Below, one piece after another: positions 26,299-36,756 of a DNA stretch of 64,000 bases (the stretch's first letter is position 1; each line of letters begins with the position of its first letter). The stretch is from the NCBI GenBank assembly GCA_963721385.1, contig CAVRJB010000016.1, forward strand, positions 248,001 through 312,000. Reading direction: 5' to 3'. The stretch comes from DAOMFB01 sp963721385. Its GTDB lineage: Bacteria; Acidobacteriota; Thermoanaerobaculia; UBA5066. The translations under genes and the position numbers were made by a program. The notes below the pieces were generated by a model. It saw only the letters and a program-made list of their open reading frames with translations. It did not search any database and was not told where the DNA came from.

Positions 26299-27807
26299 TC
26301 AGCGGATCGAAGCCGGGTCGTCGGACGCGTGCCGGCGCGACAGGAGCCAGCCCGCTCCGACCGTGATCCCGGCCCCGATCATGGAGTACCACGGCCAGGC
26401 GATCCGCGTCGCGAGCGGGAACGGCAGGTAGCCGCGCGCGCCGAGCCAGAGCACGAACATCAAGAGGGCCGAGGCGCCGATCGCGACGATCGCGTCGGCC
26501 TGTCGCGCTTTCCGGACGTAGAGTGCGAGGAGGAATGCTCCGAGGAGGCCGCCACCCGTCACGCTCGCGAGGCCGAGCGCGACCTGGACCGCGGGCTGTC
26601 CCTGCGGGATCAGGCTGAACCCGACCGCGAGGCCCGCGAGGACGACCGTCCAGAAGAGCGTCAGCACACGCCCGAGGAGGAGCCCCTTCCGCCCCTCGAC
26701 GGCCTTCTTTCCGGCCAGCGGCGCCACGAAGTCGAGGGAGAGCGCCGAGGCGAGCGAGTTCAGCGCCGACGACTCCGAGCACATCGCCGCGGAGAAGATT
26801 CCGGCGACGAGATAAGCCGAGAGCCAGCCCGGCAGCTCCTTCACGATGAAGGTCGGGAAGATTTCGTCGCTCGTCCGGAAGCCCCCCTCGACGCCGACCT
26901 GCGAGCCGTAGAACGCGAAGAGGCAGACCCCGATCGAGAGGAACAACGCGAACTGCAGGATCACGAGGACCCCGCTCCCGACGAGGGCCTTCTGGGCGTC
27001 GCGGAGCCCCCGGCAGGCGAGAAGCCGCTGGACGATCAGCTGGTCGGCTCCATGGCTCGCCATCGCGAGGAAGGCCCCGCCGACGACGCCGGCCCAGAAC
27101 GTGTAGGGCTGCGACGGGTCGAAGGCGAAGTTGAAGAGGTGGGCGGGCTGCCCCGCCGCCGCGTTCCTCGAGAGCGCGCCCGCGAATCCCCCCGGGATCC
27201 GCGAGACGAGAATGGCGAGCGACATCACGGCACCCGTCAGGTAGACGACGACCTGGATCAGGTCGATCCAGACGACGGCCTTGAGGCCCCCGAGATAGGT
27301 GTAAAGGGCCGTCGCCCCCGCGAGCGCGAGGATCGCCGCCCAGACCGGCAGCCCCGTCATCAACGCGATCGGGATCGCCGGCACCGCAAGGCGGACGCTT
27401 GCCGCCATGACGCGCGTCAGCATGAAGACGAACGAGGTGAACCGGCGCGCGGCCACGCCGAAGCGCTTCTCGAGGAGCGCGTAGGCGGTTGGAATCTCGC
27501 CCCGGAAGTAGGCCGGCAGGAGGAGGAGGGAGACGGCGATCCGCCCGACGAGGTATCCGAACGTCAGCTGCAGAAACGTGTAGCCGGTCCGGTAGGCGTC
27601 CCCCGGCACGGAGAGGAAGGTCAGAGCCGACGTCTCGGTGGCCACGACCGACGCCATGACGGCTGCCCATGGGAGAGCGCGGCTGCCGAGGAAGTAGTCT
27701 CTCGAGTCCTTCTGAGTCCGGCCGATCCAGGCTCCGAGGGCGTTCAGCCCGACGAGATAGAGGAGGATCACGACCAGCGTCGGGAGCCCGAGCCGGAACG
27801 ATTCCAT
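26299..27807 (-). CDS. Sodium:solute symporter (SSS family)
   Basis: 502 residues with about 13 hydrophobic helices. The SSS hallmarks are present: SRDYFLGSRALPWAAVMASV, VVATETSALTFLSVPG, YLGGLKAVVWIDLIQVVVY, and AGIFSAAMCSESSALNSLAS. Substrate (sugar, amino acid, monocarboxylate, nucleoside) cannot be set. Convergent with the suf operon and divergent from the AddB gene. Confidence 0.9.
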   Translation of the reverse strand: MESFRLGLPTLVVILLYLVGLNALGAWIGRTQKDSRDYFLGSRALPWAAVMASVVATETSALTFLSVPGDAYRTGYTFLQLTFGYLVGRIAVSLLLLPAYFRGEIPTAYALLEKRFGVAARRFTSFVFMLTRVMAASVRLAVPAIPIALMTGLPVWAAILALAGATALYTYLGGLKAVVWIDLIQVVVYLTGAVMSLAILVSRIPGGFAGALSRNAAAGQPAHLFNFAFDPSQPYTFWAGVVGGAFLAMASHGADQLIVQRLLACRGLRDAQKALVGSGVLVILQFALFLSIGVCLFAFYGSQVGVEGGFRTSDEIFPTFIVKELPGWLSAYLVAGIFSAAMCSESSALNSLASALSLDFVAPLAGKKAVEGRKGLLLGRVLTLFWTVVLAGLAVGFSLIPQGQPAVQVALGLASVTGGGLLGAFLLALYVRKARQADAIVAIGASALLMFVLWLGARGYLPFPLATRIAWPWYSMIGAGITVGAGWLLSRRHASDDPASIR

Positions 27808-27863
27808 GCGGCCGGATGATCACACGGAAGCCGTCTGTCCGTGGCCGCCGCTACACTCCTTCC

Positions 27864-30800
27864 ATGCCCCTCGGCTCTCCCGCTCACCGTCTCGTCGCCG
27901 GGATCGTTCTCGGCCCTCGAGCCGGCCTTCCTCCGCGACGGTCCGGGAGCTGAAGAGGGCCGACCCGCTCCGGCCCGTCGAGGTCCTCGTCGGCTCGAAC
28001 CTCGTGGCGCTCTATCTCCGGAGGCGCGCGGCGGAGGAGCTCGGGGCCGTCGCGAACCTCCGCTTCCTGACGTTCCTCGACCTCGCGAAGGGGATCGTGC
28101 CGGAAGGCGACCCGCGGCCGGCCCTGCCGGCCCTGGGCGAGGCGCTTCTCGCGCGGAAAACGCTTGCGACGACTGCCGAAGCCCGGGTCTTCGGTCCGCT
28201 CCGGGACCGGCCGTCGCTCGCGGCCGCGCTCGTGTCGACGGCAGGCGACCTCCGCGACGCCGGCATCCCGCCGGAAGGTCTCCTCCGCCTGCTGGCCGGC
28301 GCTGCCGCGAGCCCCGACCGCAAGGTCTTCCTCGCCGCTCTCGCGGCAACGATCCAGGAATTCGAAAGGCGCCGCAGCCGCTTCGCCGACGCCACGGGCC
28401 TCCTCGTCCGGGCCGGAGACGCCGCGATCCCCCGCTCGAACGAGCCGCTCCTCGTCTACGGGCTCTACGATCTCGGGGGTCTTCGCGAGCGACTCCTCGC
28501 GAACGTGGCCACCGCGCGCCCGGTGTCGGCGTACGTTCCGGCCGACGGCGAAACCGAGCCCGCGGGGGCCCTGCCCGTTCGGAGCCTTCTCTTCGAGAGG
28601 ATCCTCGGTGTCTCCCCGCAGAGGGTCTTCGGCCCGCCGGCGCCGGCGCCCCGGATCGTCGTCGCCCCGTCGGACGGAGGCGAAGCCCGCGAGACCGTGC
28701 GGGAGCTGCTCGCCGCCGTGGACGACGGAATTCCGCTCCACCGGATCGCAATCCTCGTCCGGAATCCGGAGCGCCAGGAAGCGGCGCTGACCGCCGAGCT
28801 CGAGCTCCGGAGCCTCCCCTACTTCCGGCCGGCGGGCCCCGGTTTCTCGCGGTCGCCGATCGGCCGCGCGGCGCGCGCCCTCGTCCGTCTCTCGGCCGAG
28901 AACTTCCCGGGCGAGGTCTTCCGCGAGCTGCTCGACCTCCTCGAAACGCTCGGCCTCTTCCCGAGTCTCGGCCCCGCCGCGACTTCCCCGGCCCGGCTCG
29001 GCTCGGTTCTCGCGGATCTGGGCTTCGAGGCGGGGCGCGACGACCTTGGGGCGCGCCTCGCCGCGGCAGGCGGACGCCTTGCCCGGCCCCTCAAGCCCGC
29101 GGACGATCCCGACGGGTGGTTTGCGTCGCGCCGCGAGGCCGAGCGCGCCGAGCTCCGGGCTCTCGAGTCGGCCGTGACCGCCGTCGCGAGCGCCGCTCCC
29201 TCGGCCGAGGCCGCGCCGTGGGTCGCGTGGTCCGTCCGGCTGCGGCGCTCGTTCGGGATCCTCTTCCACGGGGCGGCTGGCCGGGACCGCCTCGAGCCCG
29301 CGCTCGACGCGCTCGCCGCTCTCGAAGCCGTCGAGCCCGGCGCTTCCGTTGACGCCGCCACCATCGCGACGCTCCTTCCGGAAGCGCTGGATCTTTCTCC
29401 CGAGCGTCACGGCCGCTTCGAGCGGGACGGCGTGGCGCTTCTCGCCGCCGTCTCCGCGCGCGGCCTCCTCTTCGACGCCGTGCTCGTACCGGGTCTCGTC
29501 GATCAGTCCTTTCCCCGTCCCGTCCGCCCGGACCCCCTTCTCTTCGACGCCGAGCGGCGCGCCGTCACGGAGAGCTCCGGGATGCCGCTTCCAACCCGAG
29601 CCGACGAACGGCCTCTCCGCGAGGAGCGCTTTCTCTTCGGCCTCGCCCGTTCCGCAGCGAAGAAGCGGCTCGTTCTCCTCGCCGCCGCGCGGGACGTCTC
29701 GACCGACCGGCCGCGCCTGCTCTCCCCCTTCCTCCTCGATCTCGCCGGCGACGCCGCGCGGCGGGCCCTCCTGTCGCGCGAGCTCGGACACCCGCCGCTG
29801 CCGCTCCCGGATGGAGTGGTCTGGCGCCCCGCTGGACGGCTCGTGGCGGAGGGGCCTCCTCTCGACGCGGAAGACGCCCTCCGCCGGGCCCTCGCCGTCG
29901 CTCCCGGCCTCCGGAAATCCCTCCCGGGCGAGGCGACCGCGGTCACGGCAGCGCTCGCGCGGGGGGCGGCCCGGAGTCTCCCCTTCTTCACCGCGTACGA
30001 AGGGAACGTCGGCCACGAGGCGATCGGCCTCCGGCTCCGCTCCCGGACCGTCTCCGCGAGCCGCCTCGAGCGCTTCGCCGGCTGCGCCTACCGCGCCTTC
30101 TTCGAGCGCGGCCTCCTGCTCGAGGCGCGCCCCGAGGCGGACGACAACGGCTTCTTCGCTCTCGACGGCCTTGCACGCGGGAACGCACTTCACGCCGCCG
30201 TCCGCGACCTGACGCGCACGATCGTCGCCTCCAGGCGGACCTTCCAAGACCTGGGGGAGGCCGAGATTGCCCGATTCGCAGCCGAGGCCGCCGCGCGGGC
30301 CGTCGACGCCGCCGTCGCGGCGGACCGGAGCGAGCCCCCGCCCGTCCTTGTCGAAATGGAGAAGAAGAAACTGTCCGCACTCCTCGCCGCGCTCCTCGGC
30401 CATCTCGCCGCGTCGCCGCGGGACGTCCCGCCCGCCGGCGCCGAAGTGCGCTTCGGCCCCCCCACTGCCGATCCTGCCGACCGCGACGAAGACCCGACTC
30501 TCTCCACCGACGCCTCCGTCGACGTCGACGGACTCCCATTCCAGGTCCGTCTCCACGGCCGGATCGACCGTCTCGACCGGGACGGCGGACGGGCCCGCGT
30601 CGTCGACTACAAGGCCGGGAAGCCCGAGCCCTTCAAGGAGACGAACAAGAACCAATTCGTCGTTGCGGGTGGCGAGAGGCTTCAGCTTCCCGTCTACGCG
30701 CTGGCGGCGCGCCTCCTCGGCGCGGCGCACGTCGAGTCCGAGTACCTCTTCGTCCGGCTTGAGAAAGAATCCGTGAAGGTCACCGCCAGCCGGTTCGACG

Positions 30801-31042
30801 AGACGAGGACGAACGAGGCAATCGACAAACTCCGGGAGACCCTCCGCCGCGTCGACGAGGCGGTCACCGCCGGACTCTATTTCCCGAAGACGGTTTCGTA
30901 TCGTTCCAGTGCTCCTTGCAGCCACTGCGACTTCGCGGCGATCTGCGGCCCCGGCCATGTCCGGGTCTACCAGCGAAAGTGGGAGGGCGAGGCCGTGAGC
31001 GGGCGCCCCAGTCCGCTGACGGCGATGAGGGGGATCAAGTGA
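27864..31042 (+). CDS. addB: AddB-like helicase-nuclease subunit, N-terminus frameshifted
   Basis: About 1050 residues. The C-terminus is a RecB-type nuclease: SASRLERFAGCAYRAFFERG carries the first Cys, GRIDRLD...VVDYKAGKPE the catalytic Asp and Lys, and CSHCDFAAIC the last three Cys of the Fe-S cluster typical of AddB. The N-terminal ~25 residues are split over three frames: MPLGSPAHRLVAG, then SFSALEPAFL, then ATVRELKRADPLRP; dropping one base near 27903 and one near 27937 joins them. An ATG at 27806 keeps the last frame open but overlaps the divergent gene start. Works with AddA to resect double-strand breaks. Confidence 0.85.
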
Positions 31043-34000
31043 CTCTTCGCGACGACGCGATTCGCGAACGGGCGCGGCGCGACACCGCGACGTCGCTTCT
31101 CGTCGAAGCCTCGGCGGGGACCGGGAAGACGACGACGCTCATCGCCCGGATCGTCACTCTCGTCGTCGACGACGGTGTCCCGCTGCGGCAGGTCGCCGCG
31201 ATGACCTTCACCGAGAAAGCGGCGGGCGAGATGAAGACCCGACTCCGGGAGGCTCTCGATCTGATCGTCTCCCGCGACGATTCCGAGGAGAGGAAGTCGG
31301 CGGCCCGGCGGGCCTCCCTCGATCTCGATGCCGCCGAAGTTTCGACCATCCACTCCTTCTGCGCCCGCCTGCTCCGCGAACGGCCCGTCGAGGCGCGCGT
31401 CGACCCCGACTTCAGAGCCGGCGACGAGCTCCTCGCGGTCGACCTCGCCGAGGAGGCCTTTCAGCGGTGGTTCGACCGCGCCGCCCGCCGCCCCGGCCCG
31501 GTCCTCCGGGCGCTCTCGGAGGGGGTGTCGCCTGAGGACCTCCGCGAACTCGCGCTCGACCTCCACCGCGAACGACTTCTCCTCGCGGACGCCACGCTTC
31601 CGGAGGACGCCGGAGCCGAGATCCGGGAGATCGCGGCGCGCCTCGCGGCGACGTACGAGACGCTCCTTCCCGTGCTCCCCTCGAATAAGGGGGACAAGAA
31701 GCGGCCGCGCGTCGAAACGGTCGTCGCCGGGCTGAGAGCGTTGACGAAGGCCTCGGACGCCGCACTCTCCACGACGGAGCCGGACCTCGCCATCGACCTT
31801 CACGGCAGCTGGCCCGACGAGGCGAAGGCCGTCGTCAAGGAATCCCGCGCCGAGGTCGACCAGCTCCATGCTCTCGTCGCCGCCCTCCCCCTCGTCCCGG
31901 TCCTGGCGGCTCTCGTTTCGGAGATCCGGTCGGACTTCTTTTCGGAGATCGAGGCCGCGAAGGGCCGGGACGGGGTCCTCGACTTCGACGACCTCCTGCT
32001 CCGGGCGCGGGACCTTCTCCGCTCCTCCCAGGCGGCCCGCGAGCACTTCCACGCGAAGTACCGGACGCTCGTCGTCGACGAGTTCCAGGACACCGACCCG
32101 GTCCAGGCCGAGATCGTCATGCGGCTCGCAGCCTCACCCGTCCCACAGGGAGGCGCCTGGACAGATCTCACGCCTGAGCCCGGGCGGCTTTTCCTGGTCG
32201 GCGACCCGAAGCAGTCGATCTACCGCTTCCGCAGGGCCGACATCGAGACTTACGAGGACGCGGCGGAGCGGTTCCCGGCCGGAGCGCGCCTGATCCTGAC
32301 GAGCAACTTCCGCTCGGCGCAGCCGCTCCTCGACTTCGTCAACGCGATCGGTCCCGGGCTCCTTTCTCCCCCGGACGGCCGGAAGTACGCCGCCGGCTAC
32401 TCGCCTCTCGAGCCGTCGGACAGGACGAATGTCGGGACGCGGCCCGCCGTGACCTACCTTGCGTCCCCCGATCCCGAGGACGGCGACAGGACTTTCTCTC
32501 CGTCCGACGATGACGAGCGAGAAGCCGCCGAAAGAGCCGACGACCTCAAGATCCAGGAGAAGGAGGCTCGCGCCCTCGCGAACCTCCTCCGCTCGCCACG
32601 CTTCTCGGGCGCCGGGAAGCTCTGGAGCCGGATCGCGATCCTCGTCCCACGACACGCCACGATCGAGCTGCTCGAGGACGCCTTCCGCGAGGCCGGCATT
32701 CCTTTCGTTCTCGAAGGGGGAAAGAGCTTCTACAAGCGCGAGGAGGTCGCGGCCGTCGTCGAGGCGCTGAAGGCCGTCGACGACCCCGCCGACGCTGTGG
32801 CGGTCGTCGCGGCCCTGAAGTCGCTTCTCTTCGCGTTCCCGGACGGCGCCCTCCTCGACGCCGCCGAGGCGGGCGTCCGGTTCGGTGACCCGGCGACCGT
32901 CCCGGAGTCGTCTCCCCTCAATCCGGCGATGCAGCTCCTCGCCCGCCTCCACCGCGAACGGCACGGTCGAGGCATCGCCGCCACGCTTGCCGACCTCCTC
33001 GGCTCGCGCCAGACGTTCGCGGCCGTCGAGAACGGAGCCGTCGTCCATCCGGTGCAGGGCCTCGCGAACCTCGAGAGGCTTCTCGCTTTCGCGCGCGACC
33101 TGGACCGCGAGGGGCTCTCGTTTCGGGAGGCCGTTGCCCGGCTCGTCCGGAGGACCCGGGAGGACGCTCCCGAGCCCGGCGCCTTCACCGAGGAGACCGA
33201 TGCCGTCCGCCTGATGACGCTTCACCGGGCCAAGGGGCTCGAGTTCGACGTCGTCGTCCTCGCCGACCTCGGCGTCCGGGAGACGAGGCCCCGCCGCAAG
33301 CCCACGGTCGTCTGCGAGCGGGCCGGCGGCCGTTTCGGCGTCCGGCTCGGGTTCGCCAAGGGGACGGTCGGCACCGCGCGGCTTTCCGAGGTCGAGGCGG
33401 AAGAGACGCTCCGCGTCAAGGCCGAGCTCCGCCGCCTCCTCTACGTCGGTCTCACCCGCGCGAAAGAGCAGCTCGTCATCTCGTGGTTCCGGACGCGGAA
33501 GGTCAGGAAGGACGGCGGCGTCTCGGACCCGCTCGGCAGGAGTTTTCTCGCGCCGTTCGCCGAAATCGAGATTCCGCCAGCGAGCCTCGAGCCGCTCGTG
33601 GACGTCGTCCGGCCCGACCTCTCCAAACCGACCGCCCCGCCGCGGGAGCCCGCGGCGCAGATATCCGTCGATATTCCAGCGGCCCTCCGCGAAGCCGAGG
33701 AGCGCCTCGCACGCGTCCGGGAGACGGCCTCCCGTCCCCTCCGCCGGGCCGGCGAGAAGGACGCCCCGTTCCTTTCTTCAACCCCGGAGGACACAGAACC
33801 CGCCGACCGCGACGACGCCCCCGACCGCGCGCGGCGGATCGGCGTGGCGGTTCACGAAACGATGGAGCAGCTGCTCGGCACTCCGGCGCCGCCCGGCGGC
33901 ACCTCGAAGGCCTCGGCCCTCGACGCGGCCTTCTTCGAGCTGACCGACGACGAGCGGGCCGAGGCCCGCCCGCTCGTCGAGACCTTGCTCGCTCACGACG

Positions 34001-34320
34001 TCACCCGGCGAGCGCTGTCGTCGAAGCGCCGGTTCGTGGAAATGCCGCTCCTCTACTTCGACGAGGCGCTCCCCGGCCGGCCGCTCGTCGAGGGCAAGGT
34101 GGACCTCCTCTTCGAGGAGGCCGACGGCTGGCAGATCGTCGACTGGAAGACCGACCGGCTCGCCGGCGCCGCCGCCCGCGCGGAACGCGAGGCGCTCTAC
34201 GAGCCGCAGCTTCGCGCGTACGAGGAGGGCGTCCGGAAGGTCCTGGGTCCGGGCGCCCGCGTCAAGCCGGGTCTCCTCGTCTTCGCGCGGGAGCCCCGCG
34301 GCGGCTCCGGGCCGTCGTAA
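31039..34320 (+). CDS. addA: AddA-like UvrD/RecB-type helicase-nuclease
   Basis: 1093 residues from a GTG that overlaps the addB stop (GTGA). Superfamily 1A motifs in order: I (VEASAGTGKTTTL), Ia (AAMTFTEKAAGEMK), II (LVVDEFQDTDPVQ), III (FLVGDPKQSIYRFR), IV (TSNFRSAQPLLDF), V (VRLMTLHRAKGLEFDVVVL) and VI (LLYVGLTRAKEQL). The C-terminal nuclease has EGKVDLLFEEADGWQIVDWK. It unwinds and cuts DNA ends for recombination repair together with AddB. Full length and unbroken. Confidence 0.93.
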   Translation: MTLRDDAIRERARRDTATSLLVEASAGTGKTTTLIARIVTLVVDDGVPLRQVAAMTFTEKAAGEMKTRLREALDLIVSRDDSEERKSAARRASLDLDAAEVSTIHSFCARLLRERPVEARVDPDFRAGDELLAVDLAEEAFQRWFDRAARRPGPVLRALSEGVSPEDLRELALDLHRERLLLADATLPEDAGAEIREIAARLAATYETLLPVLPSNKGDKKRPRVETVVAGLRALTKASDAALSTTEPDLAIDLHGSWPDEAKAVVKESRAEVDQLHALVAALPLVPVLAALVSEIRSDFFSEIEAAKGRDGVLDFDDLLLRARDLLRSSQAAREHFHAKYRTLVVDEFQDTDPVQAEIVMRLAASPVPQGGAWTDLTPEPGRLFLVGDPKQSIYRFRRADIETYEDAAERFPAGARLILTSNFRSAQPLLDFVNAIGPGLLSPPDGRKYAAGYSPLEPSDRTNVGTRPAVTYLASPDPEDGDRTFSPSDDDEREAAERADDLKIQEKEARALANLLRSPRFSGAGKLWSRIAILVPRHATIELLEDAFREAGIPFVLEGGKSFYKREEVAAVVEALKAVDDPADAVAVVAALKSLLFAFPDGALLDAAEAGVRFGDPATVPESSPLNPAMQLLARLHRERHGRGIAATLADLLGSRQTFAAVENGAVVHPVQGLANLERLLAFARDLDREGLSFREAVARLVRRTREDAPEPGAFTEETDAVRLMTLHRAKGLEFDVVVLADLGVRETRPRRKPTVVCERAGGRFGVRLGFAKGTVGTARLSEVEAEETLRVKAELRRLLYVGLTRAKEQLVISWFRTRKVRKDGGVSDPLGRSFLAPFAEIEIPPASLEPLVDVVRPDLSKPTAPPREPAAQISVDIPAALREAEERLARVRETASRPLRRAGEKDAPFLSSTPEDTEPADRDDAPDRARRIGVAVHETMEQLLGTPAPPGGTSKASALDAAFFELTDDERAEARPLVETLLAHDVTRRALSSKRRFVEMPLLYFDEALPGRPLVEGKVDLLFEEADGWQIVDWKTDRLAGAAARAEREALYEPQLRAYEEGVRKVLGPGARVKPGLLVFAREPRGGSGPS

Positions 34321-34342
34321 GATCCCTGGCTCGGAGGTAACG

Positions 34343-34909
34343 ATGACTCTGCGCTCCCTGCTTCGCCCGGCCGCTCTCGGCCTCGCCCTCACCTTCCTCG
34401 CCGCCGGGGCGGCAAACGCCGAGGAAACCTGGACCGCCCGGGCCGAATTGAAGACGGCCGACGGCAAGGTCCTGACGGCTCCCGTGACGATCTCCCTCGA
34501 CCGGATGCTGACGATCGCCGAGCGCGACGCGCTCCTCGCCGCCTTCAAGTCCGCCGACGCCGCCGCCCTCAAGAAGGCTCTCGCGGCCCAGCCGACCCTC
34601 GGCTACGTCGAGGGAGCGAAGAAGGTGAAAGTGCCGGTCAAGTTCGCCTTCCCGCGCTCGACCGGGGGCGGGAAGATCGTCACGATCGTCTGCAACGAGC
34701 CGATCGTCTACATCGGCGGCGACGCCCCGGACTCGAAGCCGAAGGCCGGATACGACCTCGCCTACGTCCTTCTCATCCTCGACGCCGACGGCAAGGGGAC
34801 CGGCGAGGCGGCTCCCGCCGCGAAACTGAAGTTCCGCGACGACGGCGCCCTCGTCACCGAGGACTACGGCGCCGGCACGGTCTGGCTGAAGGACGTCGCC
34901 CGGAAGTAG
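34343..34909 (+). CDS. Secreted hypothetical protein
   Basis: 188 residues with a signal peptide (ALGLALTFLAAGAANA) and a GGAGG ribosome binding site nine bases before the ATG. The mature protein contains WTARAELKTADGKVLTAPVT, VPVKFAFPRSTGGGKIVTIV and AYVLLILDADGKGTGEAAPA, which look like a beta-rich periplasmic domain. No family recognised. 22 bases after addA; possibly read through from it. Confidence 0.7.
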   Translation: MTLRSLLRPAALGLALTFLAAGAANAEETWTARAELKTADGKVLTAPVTISLDRMLTIAERDALLAAFKSADAAALKKALAAQPTLGYVEGAKKVKVPVKFAFPRSTGGGKIVTIVCNEPIVYIGGDAPDSKPKAGYDLAYVLLILDADGKGTGEAAPAAKLKFRDDGALVTEDYGAGTVWLKDVARK

Positions 34910-34934
34910 ATCGCACGGACAGATCCCGCCCAGG

Positions 34935-34950
34935 CGTTCCGTGAGGAACG
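34935..34950 (+). terminator. Small hairpin after the secreted protein gene
   Basis: CGTTCC and GGAACG pair across a GTGA loop. No T-run follows, so function as a terminator is uncertain. Confidence 0.35.
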
Positions 34951-34966
34951 GCGTTAGCATGAATGG

Positions 34967-35479
34967 GTGGTGGAGTCACCGGGCCTCGGCCGTGACCCTG
35001 CGGAGAGGGCCGTGAGTCCGAGGCTCGTCGTCGGTCTCCTGACGCTCGCGGCTCTCGCGATCTCCGTTCCCGGCGCCCTGAGGGACGCAGCCGGGCGCGG
35101 TGAACCCTATCTCTTTTCGACCGAGTTCCTCCGGGACATTCCGAAGCGACTCGAAGGGCCGGGGCGCCTCCGGTTCGTCCTCCAGCCTCTCATGGCGATC
35201 CTGCTCGGAGTGCGGAGCGGACGGGCGGACGCCGCCGCGGGACGCTCGCCGTTCCTCCGGGGCGTCCTGCTTCACGCCGGCCATCGCGGCGCGCTGGTGC
35301 GGAGCGGCTTCGAGGCCATCGCGACCGTTCTCCTCGCGGGCATCCTCGCAGACTCCCTCTTCCAGTGGATCCTGCTGGGCATCTCCTACCCCGGGGCGGC
35401 GCTGGTCATCGGCCCGGTGCTGATCACCGTGCCTTACGCGCTCACGCGGGAACTGACCGGCGCAGTGGCCCGGCGCTGA
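34967..35479 (+). CDS. Hypothetical inner membrane protein
   Basis: Up to 170 residues from a GTG; GTG at ~35011 is an alternative. Hydrophobic segments at about residues 20-38, 70-85, 118-135 and 140-160 (LRFVLQPLMAILLGVRSGRA, ALVIGPVLITVPYALTREL). The polar loop RADAAAGRSPFLRGVLLHAG lies between them. No family recognised; no operon partner. Confidence 0.6.
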   Translation: MVESPGLGRDPAERAVSPRLVVGLLTLAALAISVPGALRDAAGRGEPYLFSTEFLRDIPKRLEGPGRLRFVLQPLMAILLGVRSGRADAAAGRSPFLRGVLLHAGHRGALVRSGFEAIATVLLAGILADSLFQWILLGISYPGAALVIGPVLITVPYALTRELTGAVARR

Positions 35480-35519
35480 CCGCGCGGCGGGCCGCAATTC
35501 CCATTGCGTTCCTACACGA

Positions 35520-35753
35520 TCAGCGATAACCGCGATACCCCCCGCCGTACATAGGGGGCATGACGCCGACTCCCCCCATCGACCCGCCGTAACAGCAGCC
35601 ACCATAACCGTGCCCGTAGTAGCCGCCGTAGGGGGCGTAGCCGACGCCGACATAGGTGGTCGAGTAACCGTCCATCGACTCGCAGGCCGGGAGGAGAAGC
35701 CCAAAGACGACGAGGAGCAGAGCGGCGAAGAGGCGGATGACGTTCTTTTTCAT
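35520..35753 (-). CDS. Small Gly/Tyr-rich lipoprotein
   Basis: 77 residues. I start at the ATG behind a GGAGGAAA ribosome binding site; the longer ORF would hide the signal peptide. KKNVIRLFAALLLVVFGLLL leads to a lipobox LLPAC, then a low-complexity tail rich in Gly and Tyr (GGYYGHGYGGCCYGG). 17 bases downstream of the VOC gene and probably co-transcribed. Such tails occur in surface lipoproteins of unknown role. Confidence 0.7.
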   Translation of the reverse strand: MKKNVIRLFAALLLVVFGLLLPACESMDGYSTTYVGVGYAPYGGYYGHGYGGCCYGGSMGGVGVMPPMYGGGYRGYR

Positions 35754-35770
35754 GGTTTCTTTCCTCCCGG

Positions 35771-36676
35771 TCACTTCGCGGGCTCTGCGATCGGCCACTG
35801 CTGAAGGGCGACGGCCGCTCCGCTCGGATCGGCTACGATGGCGACGGTCCCTTTCCGGATCTCCGGTTTCGGGGCCAGAAGGACGCGTCCTCCGAGGGAC
35901 TCGACTTTCTTCGCGGCGGCAGCGGCGTCGGCCACGCGGACGTAGGGAAGCCAGTTGGACTTGACCTCCTTCCAGGGGCTCGCGTAAAGGCCGGCGCGCG
36001 GGTGGCCGTCGCTCACGAGGGCGAAGTACTCCACGGCGGTGGCGCTGTCGACGCGATCCGCACTGAAGCCCAAAGCGTCCTTGTAGAACGCGAGGGCCCC
36101 GGGGGCGTCATCGGCCAAATACTCCATCCAGAGAAACGTCCCTTCGGGAACCTGGCCGCCGTCCGGCGGGTCGCCTTTCGCAAGTCTCACGAGGCCGAGG
36201 AGGGCCCCCTGCGGATCGAGCACGACGGCCGCCCTCCCGTAGGTTCCGACTTCGGCGGGCTCTCGAAGGACCTTCCCCTTCCGGCTACCGAACCCCGCAG
36301 CGGCCTTGTCCACGTCGGCAACGGAGACGTAGCTCAGCCACGTCGACGTCGGAACCTCGGCCTTCCGCGCCGAAACGTCGACGATCCCCGCGACCGGCGT
36401 TCCCCCGAGGCGGGCGATCTTGTAGGGGTTCTCGCGGGTCTTCTGGGCCTCGAACGTCCAGCCGAAGAGCCCGCCATAGAACTTCTCGACCGCCGGAGTA
36501 TCGGTCGTCAGGAGGTCGAACCAGACGAACTTCCCCGGAATCGTGGGGCGCGGCGTCTCCGGCGCCGCCGCGCGCAGTGCCCAGGCGGTGGCCAGCGCGA
36601 CAATCGGGACGAGGAAGGCGGCCGCCGCGACGATTCGCCTGCCGTACATCCGGGAGGCGGTACTGCTTCTCGACAT
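35771..36676 (-). CDS. VOC (glyoxalase-like) protein with N-terminal membrane anchor
   Basis: 301 residues: an N-terminal hydrophobic segment (IVAAAAFLVPIVALATAWAL), then two tandem VOC modules. Module one begins GKFVWFDLLTTDTPAVEKFY, module two GTFLWMEYLADDAPGALAFY; both carry the FYxxxFGW or FYKDALGF turn typical of CFP/27 kDa antigen-type VOC proteins. VOC proteins bind metals or small electrophiles; the anchored form is unusual and points to a periplasmic role. Substrate unknown. Confidence 0.8.
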   Translation of the reverse strand: MSRSSTASRMYGRRIVAAAAFLVPIVALATAWALRAAAPETPRPTIPGKFVWFDLLTTDTPAVEKFYGGLFGWTFEAQKTRENPYKIARLGGTPVAGIVDVSARKAEVPTSTWLSYVSVADVDKAAAGFGSRKGKVLREPAEVGTYGRAAVVLDPQGALLGLVRLAKGDPPDGGQVPEGTFLWMEYLADDAPGALAFYKDALGFSADRVDSATAVEYFALVSDGHPRAGLYASPWKEVKSNWLPYVRVADAAAAAKKVESLGGRVLLAPKPEIRKGTVAIVADPSGAAVALQQWPIAEPAK

Positions 36677-36756
36677 TCTCGTTCACTCCTGCTTCTCGGG
36701 TCGCCAGCGGGTTCATCCCGGCGGACGACCGCGTTGTTCGGGGCGCCGTCGGTTCC

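Noticed and set aside
27806..27863. Upstream ATG for the AddB gene
   Set aside because: It overlaps the start codon of the divergent symporter and adds an Arg/Ser-rich segment unlike AddB; a shifted start at 27864 fits better.
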